A stretch of 64,000 nucleotides of DNA from Verrucomicrobiota bacterium (GTDB lineage: Bacteria > Verrucomicrobiota > Verrucomicrobiia > Verrucomicrobiales > Akkermansiaceae): assembly GCA_017301995.1 (NCBI GenBank), contig JAFLEH010000021.1:1-64000 (forward strand), read 5' to 3'. Both the position numbers and the translations under genes were made by a program. The notes under the pieces were generated by a model. It had not been told where the DNA came from. It worked only from the letters and a program-made list of their open reading frames with translations, and searched no databases. Shown in pieces: positions 43,770 to 51,800 of the stretch. The stretch's first letter is position 1, and each line of letters starts with the position of its first letter.

Positions 43770-43844
43770 TGACCACGGATCGCACGGATAGGCACGGATG
43801 GCGCTCCGCGCTTCCCTTTCTCTTTTCCGTGTCATCCGTGGTCA
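43770..43844. repeat. Small inverted-repeat element inside the redox operon
   Basis: TGACCACGGAT (43770-43780) is exactly inverted at 43834-43844, and the match extends to 19 bp with two mismatches (43770-43788 / 43826-43844). The element fills most of the only sizeable gap of the operon. The right arm contains the stop codon of the tiny Tat protein gene. It resembles MITE-like repeats of the phylum (inference). Confidence 0.65.
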
Positions 43845-44096
43845 CTTGATTGGCGTTGGATTCTGCGAAGGAGTCGTCGCGGCCGGTTGCTGGCGGGTTT
43901 CGGCGGCTTTGGGGAGGGCGCATCCGGCAAACAACGGGCAGCCGCCGCAGGGCGACGGGCGGTCGCATTTGCCGCGGCTTTGCCAGCCCAGGCGGACGGC
44001 GATGCCGCCGAGCGCGAGCAGCGAGCCCCATCTGGCGCATCGGGTCAATATTTCGCGGCGGGTGGTCATGGCGGGGTTACGTGAATCGGGTTTCAT
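43842..44096 (-). CDS. Tiny Tat-signal Cys-rich protein
   Basis: This 84-aa protein starts at the ATG at 44096, which overlaps the upstream stop by ATGA; the internal ATG at 44069 is an alternative. It has a twin-arginine signal (TTRREILTRCARWGSLLALGG) and then KCDRPSPCGGCPLFAGC, a C-x5-C-x2-C-x5-C cluster in the mature part. The tail is Pro/Thr/Gln-rich and low in complexity. The four cysteines could hold a small Fe-S or other metal site. I do not recognise a named family, but the position in a redox operon suggests a small electron-transfer or maturation factor. Its stop codon lies within an inverted-repeat element. Confidence 0.65.
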   Translation of the reverse strand: MKPDSRNPAMTTRREILTRCARWGSLLALGGIAVRLGWQSRGKCDRPSPCGGCPLFAGCALPKAAETRQQPAATTPSQNPTPIK

Positions 44097-45502
44097 TTCT
44101 TGCCCAAATCAAGGCAAAGCATGCGGGTGAAATCTCTAACTATCAAGCGGCTTCCGGCGAGGGCGAACGGTCCCCACGCGTCGTGTCCCTCGATCACGCG
44201 CGCCTTGGCAAGCCGCTTGTATCCATCGGGAACCGCGCGGACCATGGTGAGCGTGGCTTCGTCGTCCATCACCAGGATTTTGCCATCGGCGATGATGAAC
44301 GGCCCCAGGCCAAACCGGTCGCCACCGCTGGTCCACAGGACTTTTCCGGCCAGATCGAGGCATACCAGTTCGCCGCTGGGACGCACGCCGTAAAGGTGAT
44401 CCTGATAGAGAATCGGCGTTTGCTGGGTGGCCCCGAAGGTATCCGCATCCAGCCGGAACGCGGGCTTGGCCTGCCATTTTCCGCCGGTTTCCGTGAGCGC
44501 GAGCATCATCGCGCCCGCCTCATAGCCGCCGGATAGAAACAACCGCGCGCCCGGCACCGGCACCGGCGTGGCCACCGTGGCAATGCTGATCTTCCAGTCA
44601 GGCGTCTCCCACAAAAGCGATCCGTCATCGGCGGCGATCCCGGCTACGCCGCGATGTCCGCAGTACACATAGGTCTTTTTTCCGCCCAGCTCCATCTTCG
44701 AAATCGAAACGTGGGTCATTTTCCAGTCCCGCGGGTTCGGGGTTTTCCACACAACTTTCCCGGTTTCCAGTTCCACCGCGATCATCAGGCTGCTGCCGGA
44801 CGGAGCGAGGATCACGCGGTCGCCATCGATCAGCGGACACTGTCCCGCATACCACGCCGGAACCGCGCTGCCGTATTCCCTAACCAAATCAATCCCCCAC
44901 TTGGTTTTGCCGGTCACCGCATCAAGGCAGCAGACCTGGCACTTCGGTCCGAGCGCGACAACGCACTTGTCCGTCACCGCCGGCACGGTCCGGGACATCC
45001 CGTGATTGCGCTTGACCGACAACGGATAGGAAAACCGCCAGATTTCCCGACCATCGGCCAGTGACAGGCAGCGCAGGGCGTCGGACTTCTTCTCGCGGTC
45101 GTAGTCCATCACATAGACGCGGCCGTTGAGCACCGCGGCACCGGCGTAGCCTTCGCCCAGATCCACACTCCACAGCGCCTTCGGCCCCTCGTTGGGCCAA
45201 CTATCGGCCAGCGCCACCGGATCTGCCGCCACGGCGTCAAGATTCGAACCGCGGAAACACGGCCAAGAGCCCGGCAGGTCCGCGGACTGGCCCGATCCGG
45301 GAGTTAGAACCGCCTTCGCCAGTGGCGATTCGCCACCCGCATCACCACCACCGTCCTTTTCCACCACCGGCAACCGCAGCCCAACCGATCCCGCGGGCAA
45401 CGAAGTGGCCCAGACGTATGCCAACAGACCGATCGCCGCCCCTCCCGCCACCCATGGCAGGACGCGGGCGAACAACAGGGGAATGCGGGCAGGGTTTGAC
45501 AT
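44093..45502 (-). CDS. Membrane-anchored PQQ-like beta-propeller protein (second propeller, first gene of the redox operon)
   Basis: This 469-aa protein starts at the ATG at 45502; an upstream extension lacks support. A membrane helix (~12-32, VLPWVAGGAAIGLLAYVWA) is followed by WPCFRGSNLDAVAAD (~82), the same lead-in as the other propeller of this operon. A PQQ-like propeller follows with blades ALWSVDLGEGYAGAAVLNGRVYVMDYD, ADGREIWRFSYP, VTGKTKWGIDLV, ETGKVVWKTPNP and LAGKVLWTSGG. Some blades are cysteine-containing (KCQVCCLDAV). It is the promoter-proximal gene of the operon. No enzyme active site is assigned; a structural or ligand-binding role is inferred. Confidence 0.82.
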   Translation of the reverse strand: MSNPARIPLLFARVLPWVAGGAAIGLLAYVWATSLPAGSVGLRLPVVEKDGGGDAGGESPLAKAVLTPGSGQSADLPGSWPCFRGSNLDAVAADPVALADSWPNEGPKALWSVDLGEGYAGAAVLNGRVYVMDYDREKKSDALRCLSLADGREIWRFSYPLSVKRNHGMSRTVPAVTDKCVVALGPKCQVCCLDAVTGKTKWGIDLVREYGSAVPAWYAGQCPLIDGDRVILAPSGSSLMIAVELETGKVVWKTPNPRDWKMTHVSISKMELGGKKTYVYCGHRGVAGIAADDGSLLWETPDWKISIATVATPVPVPGARLFLSGGYEAGAMMLALTETGGKWQAKPAFRLDADTFGATQQTPILYQDHLYGVRPSGELVCLDLAGKVLWTSGGDRFGLGPFIIADGKILVMDDEATLTMVRAVPDGYKRLAKARVIEGHDAWGPFALAGSRLIVRDFTRMLCLDLGKK

Positions 45503-45617
45503 GGGACAGGCAAAGCTACGGCACCGCATGGCCCAATCATTCGGGAAATTCGCCCGACGGCAAGCCCCAAACGGGGTGGGATCGCCCGCATGCACCCCAC
45601 ATGCGATCTACCCAAAT
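45503..45617. other. Divergent spacer upstream of the redox operon, no clear promoter
   Basis: The start of the 302-bp region between the redox operon and the 2869-aa gene holds no credible gene. No convincing promoter for the redox operon could be identified on the minus strand. Confidence 0.4.
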
Positions 45618-45740
45618 AGCAAAATACGCGCACAAAAGTGATTTGACAGACGCAGCGTATTTTGCTTCAGTAGTCCTTCAATTTCGGAAAATTTGTCCCA
45701 TCCTCCCAACTTTACCGCCCTGTTTGATAAAATACGCGCA
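45618..45740. promoter_or_regulatory. Cluster of AAAATACGC boxes upstream of the giant protein genes
   Basis: AGCAAAATACGC (45618-45629) is perfectly inverted at 45655-45666 (GCGTATTTTGCT). A third box, AAAATACGCGCA (45729-45740), is a perfect direct copy of 45621-45632. A consensus-like TTGACA (45643-45648) lies between the inverted arms. This is the arrangement of an operator for a dimeric regulator near a promoter, 65-190 bp before the start at 45805. No good -10 box was found. Confidence 0.6.
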
Positions 45741-45804
45741 TTTCCATACCCGCCTCATACGATCCACGATCCGAAACAATCCGAACAACATGGTCTCTCC
45801 CCCT

Positions 45805-48800
45805 ATGAAACGAAACCACCTAACCGCCCTCGCATCCGTTCTAGCCACTTTTGGACTGGCATCACTGACCGCCTTTGCCACGGACAGCAGTCTCGACGGC
45901 GCCTTTGTTAGCGCCACTGGCCCCGGGATCACGCCAGACGGCTACCCCACTTGGAACAACGGCACCGGCGCGGTGAATGCCGTGGCCCTGCAATCCGATG
46001 GGAAGATCGTCATCGGCGGCAACCTATCCCGCTATCAGGCACCGCCGGCTGGATCCCCGAGGACATCCCTCAAGCGGTTGAACGCCGACGGCACATTTGA
46101 TTCGGCGTTCAATGCCTTTGCCTCGACATTGGCGGACACGCAAGGCGATACGGAGGTAAACAAGATCATTGTCACGACCGGGGACAAAATGTATGTGGGT
46201 GGCGTTTTCCAAAGCTATCAAGGCACCTCGCGCAGCGGCATCATGCGGCTGAATGCGGATGGTTCGCTGGACACCGGGTTCAATTTGGGCGGCGTGTCCA
46301 ACACGGTGAGCTTTGGCTCGCGATATGTGCTGGCAATCGCCGAGCAGACCGATGGGAAGGTGCTGGTCGGCGGAGCCTTCAACCGACTGACCTCCGGCAG
46401 CGTCTTCGTCGCGGCGAATCTGTTCCGCGTGGACGGCAATGGCGCCCGTGACACGGCGTTCTGCGACAATGTGAACGCTTCGCTGGCGAATTCGTCGTTC
46501 GTGGGAGATCTCGCGGTGCTGCCAGACGGAAAAATCTTGGTCGCCGGAGGTCTCAACAAGGCCGGCGGCGGCAGCACCCCGCTGCTGGTCCGGTTGAATG
46601 CCGACGGCACCACCGATACCTCGTTCTCGGTCGCGTTCGGTACGGATTATGGCGACATCGATGAACTGTTAGTGCTGCCGGACGGACGGATTCTCATCGG
46701 CGGCGATGTTTCCTTCGCCGCGACCGGCACCCACTATTATTTCGCCTGCCTCAATAGTGACGGCACACTCAACACCGCCTTCATGAACAATATCGGCTCC
46801 GGCCCCGGAGGATGGGCAGGCGGTGAACTCGCCCTGCAGCCGGACGGCACCATCCTGGTCGGCGGCATCTTCTTCCAATGGAACAACCAGCCGCGCGCAT
46901 CCATCGCCAGACTCAATCCGGATGGCACGCTCGATGGCGGTCTGAACATTGCTCCGTATTCGACCACTCCGGGCCAATACGGCACCCATATCTATTCGAT
47001 GGTGGTGCAACCGGATGGCAAACTGGTGGCTGGCGGATGGTTCAACTACATCACCGACACCGCCGTCGAGCACTACAACCTGGTCCGCTTCAACAACGAA
47101 TACGCGCCGACTGAGCCCGGCACGATCCGCGCGGTTTCCGCCACAATCACCACTGCGGAAAACGCCGGCTCGGTGAGCGTGCCGTTGTCCCGCTTCGGCG
47201 GACTCACCGGCGCGGTTTCGGTGAGCTACTCCATCACGCCGGTCAACGCGGTCCCCGGCACCGACTACACCGCGGTCTCCGGATCGCTGTCGTGGACCGC
47301 TGGCGAAGGCGGGGTGAAAAACATCTCCATCCCCATCCTCCAGGACACCGCACAAGATGGCCCGCGGCTTTTCACGGTGAACCTAACAGGTGCCGCCGGC
47401 GGCGCGTTCCTGCCACCCTCCGCCGATGAAACCGTGGTCACCATCCGCGATGACGACACAGCGCCAATGATCGTCACGCCGCCGGTGGCGGTGAGCGTCG
47501 AGCAGGGCGCGAAGTTCGTCGTGGGCATCCTCTATGACAGCGTACTTCCCGCCACCGTCCAGTGGCAGCGGGATTCTGGTTCGGGCTTTGTCAACATCCC
47601 GGGCGCGACATCCATCAGCTACACGGTCAGCGCGGCCGACTCCGCCACCCACGCAGGCACCTACCGCGCCATCGTCACCAATGCCAACGGCAGCACGGAA
47701 AGTACGGGTGCCGCAGTTTCCATCTCGGTGCCGGCAGGTTCGCTAGTGACCTCATTCGCGCCGACCGGCCTGATCATCAACAACGCGGCCCAGAACCTGA
47801 CGATTGATTCAGCCGGCCGCTATCTCGTCGCGAGTGCATCGCAGCTGCGCCGCCTCAATCCGGACGGCACCTTCGATGCCACCACCTCGTTTGGCATCAA
47901 TGTGAGCACGATCAACTCAGTGCTCCACCTGGCCAACGGCTACACCTATGTGGGAGGCAATTTCGGCACCATCACCCACACGCCTTCCGGCGCGACTTCG
48001 ACCGTCAGCAGCCGTCTATTCCGCCTCAATAACAATGCCACCGCCACCATCGACACTTCTTGGTCTTATGCCGTCAATGGCACCGGCGGGGTCACCGCGC
48101 TGGCACCGGGAGCCGGTGGCACGCTCTATGTCGGCAGCGCCAATGCCGCCACATCCACCAATGGCATCCAGCGGGTCAAGGCGGATGGTTTGAATGACAC
48201 CACCTGGGCACCCGCGGCGAACACCGTAGCGGCAGGCACCGGAGCGACCGTGTATTTCATCAAGGAACTCACGGACGGCAAGGTGCTGATCAGCCACCGT
48301 CACGGCAGCACCTATCGACTCTCCCGCCTCACCTCCACCGGCGCACTCGACACCACCTTCGGCACGGGCGGCAACATCGACTTCGGCACCGGCAACTGGG
48401 TGACCGGCCTCGATGTCCTTCCGGACGGCCGCATCGCGGTGAGCGGCAGGTTCAATGTGGATTTCTTCACCCCCGGCCAGCGCTATCTCGCCATCCTCAA
48501 TGCGGACGGCACGCCTGACACCTCGTTCCAGTTTGGCAGCTCCGTGTTGAACGGAAACCCCAACGGCGTGATCTATCGGGACGGCCGATTGTTCGTCTGG
48601 GGTGGCTTCACCACGGTGAACGGCAATACCCAAGCCGGAGTCGTGAGCGTGAATCTGGATGGCTCGGTTGACAGCACTTTCTCCGCAGGAGTTGGCGTGG
48701 CCGGAGGAACTCCTGTGATCAACGCCGCGAAATTCACCTCCACCGGTGAGATCTTCATTGCCGGCAATTTCACCTCCTACAAAGGCGTGACGCGCAACTA

Positions 48801-51800
48801 CACCGCATTGCTCGTGGGCAATCCGCAGGTCGGAACCATCGGCTTCGCCCCGCCGCGCGTGACCACGCTGGAAGAAGCCGCACCCCTTGCCCTCACGCTG
48901 AAACGCTACGGCGACTCCACCCAGGCGGTCTCCATCGACTGGGCCACCGCGAATGGAACCGCCACCGCCGGTGTGGACTTCGCGGCGGCCAGTGGCACCG
49001 TTTCCTGGGCGGCGGGTGACACCGCGGACAAGACGATCACCGTGAACAAACTGGAGAATGCCACGGTCCATGCCAACCGGGTGTTCACCATCGCACTGAG
49101 CAATCCAAGCGGCCCGGTCGGAGCAGGCGCTCCGGCGACCGTCACCCTCATCGACGATGACACGCCGGCTTTCTTCACCGCGCAGCCGGCGTCCGCAGCA
49201 TCGCTGCTCACCGGTGGCAGCCTCAATCTTTCCGCTACCACCAGCAGCCCCAGTCCCACCACCTATCAATGGTTCCGCAACGGCGTGGCCATCGCCGGGG
49301 CCACCGCCACCAGCTTCGCCAAGTCCAACCTCACCATGGCCGACGCGGGAGTCTATACCTTGGTAGCCACCAACGCGGCGGGCTCCGTCACCAGCACAGC
49401 CGCGCTCGTCACGATCCGGCTCAATCCCGCCAACCTCGCGCCCGACTGGCCGCTCACCCTCACCATCAACGGGACGGTCTCCGCACTCGTCGCCACTGCG
49501 GACGGCGGCGCCTATGTGGGTGGTGCATTCACCAACTTCAATGGCTCCGGTCGCAACTATCTGGTGAAAATCTCCGCCACCGGCGTGGTGGACACCAGCT
49601 TCGATCCCGCTCCTAACAACACCGTGACCGCGCTGGAGTTGTCAGGCTCCCGCCTTTACGCGCTCGGCACCTTCACCCAGGCGGGCGGTGGCGCGGCGCT
49701 CAACAATTTCACCGCGCTCGATGCGGCCACCGGAGCCCGGGACGCGACCTTCATGACGGCGCTGGGCACCGGCGCGAACTCAACGGTTAGATGCATGACC
49801 GTGCTTTCCGACAGCGATCTTTTGTTAGGAGGCGATTTCACCACCTATAACTCCAATACCAGCCACCGCTACCTCGCCCGTATCAACAGCGACGGCTCCC
49901 TCCACACCCCCTTCAACACCAGCACGGCCACCGGCACCAGCAACATCGTCACCGCGCTCGGCGCCGGGGCGAATGGATCGTTCGTCGTCGGAGGTTCGCT
50001 TTCCTATGGCGGTATGTCGCGTTTCCTTCGCTGCGCGGCGGACGGCACCGTGGATACGGCGTTCGCCCCCACCGGGCAGGGAAGCAGCACCACTTTCAGC
50101 CGCATCCGCGTCCTAGCCGATGGCCGGGTGATGGCGTCCGGTTCCAACCTGCCGCCCTCCAACCGTGGCGTGACCCGCCTGTCAACCACGGGCGCGTGGA
50201 GTTCGGCGGATTTCTTCGGACCAACCAGCGGCAGCTTCACGGATTTCGTCCACCAGGCCAACGGCCGCACCGTCGGCACAGGCACCTTCAGTTTCGTACG
50301 CCTGCCGTCGGGCAGTGGAAATTTCAGCAACATCGCCTCGTTTGATACCGTGGGCGCGCTCGACCAGACATGGGCCACCGGCACCGGTTTCGACAACACC
50401 ACCAATGCCATCGCCCAGCGACCCGATGGGCAGTTGTGGGTGGGCGGAAATTTCCTGAACTACAATGGCACCGCCGTCCAGCGTCTCGCCCGGATCGGCG
50501 GGGATCCCGCCAATCCCGCTATCGTCAACCAGCCCACCGCCACCGGAGTGGCACCGGGTAGCACCGCCTATCTGGGAGTCGGCGCGTCCGGCACGGGCCT
50601 CACCTATCAATGGTTGAAAAACGGCAGCCCTCTTGCCAATGGGGGCAACATTTCCGGCGCCACTTCCGCCGTGCTGGCCATCAGCAACGCCAGCCCCGCC
50701 GACGACGCCGACTACACGGTCGAAGTGACGGGTGGAGTCACCACGATCGCCTCAAGCACCGCCCATCTGTATGTGCTCGGCGCACCGCTCGTGGTGAGCC
50801 AACCGGCCGCCGCAACACCCGCCCTGGGATCGACGCTTTCCCTAACAGCAGGAGTTTACGCCGCCAGCCCGGCCACTTACACATGGACCCGCGACGGCGT
50901 GCCGATCATCAATGGCGGACGCTACTCCGGAGCCACGACACCATCCCTCGCCATCGCCGGTGTCAACGCGGTGGACAACGGCAACTACACCCTGACGGTG
51001 ACCAACGGCTTGGGAACCATCAGCACCACCGCTGCTACCATCGCCGTGGCCAGCGTGCCTGCCACCCGCGACCCGTCCGCCGCACTCACCGCGCTTGGAA
51101 CGAGCACCAATGCGGTCAATGCGTTCCTCCATTTGCCGGATGGCCGCACCCTGATTGGTTCGGACAGCGGCGTGGTGGGAACCGGTGGCGCAAATGTCGC
51201 TTCCGGCCTCGCCATCGTCGACACCGCCGGGGTTCCGGCGCTCGCTGCCGCAGGTAGTTTCAACGGCTCGGTGCAGGCCATCCTGCGCCAGCCCGATGGA
51301 AAAGTCCTGGTTGCCGGTGGATTCACCACCATCGGAGGCACCGGTGGCAACGGCCGGGTGCGCATCGCCCGGCTCAACGCCGATCTCACGCTGGATACCA
51401 GCTTCAACCCGGCGCAACCATCCAACAATGTATTCCGCCTCGCACTCGACTCGGCCGGCAGGATCTATCTGCAAGGCTCGTTCCTTAACCTCGATGGCCA
51501 GACCGGCTATTCGTATCTCGTCCGACTCCGCGCGGATGGCTCGCTCGATCTCGACTTCAAACCCTCGATTGGCGGCAGCATGTTCAGCATGCTAATGATG
51601 CCGGATGACTCGCTGCTCGTCGGCGGCTCGATTACGGCCTACAGCCATGGCGGCGTGCTCACAACCATCAATGGGTTGGTCCGGATCGCTCCATCCGGCG
51701 CGGTGGCATCCGGCTTCACATCCGGACTTCCGGCGAATTCCAGCGTGCAGGCGATCGATCTGGACGCCACCGGACGACTCGCGATGCTGGTGAATGTCGC

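Noticed and set aside
48016..49269. Long antisense open frame (417 codons) opposite the delta-60 giant gene
   Set aside because: It is a GC-driven shadow of the repeat-rich sense gene; its product is Gly/Arg/Val-rich with no domain and no start context.
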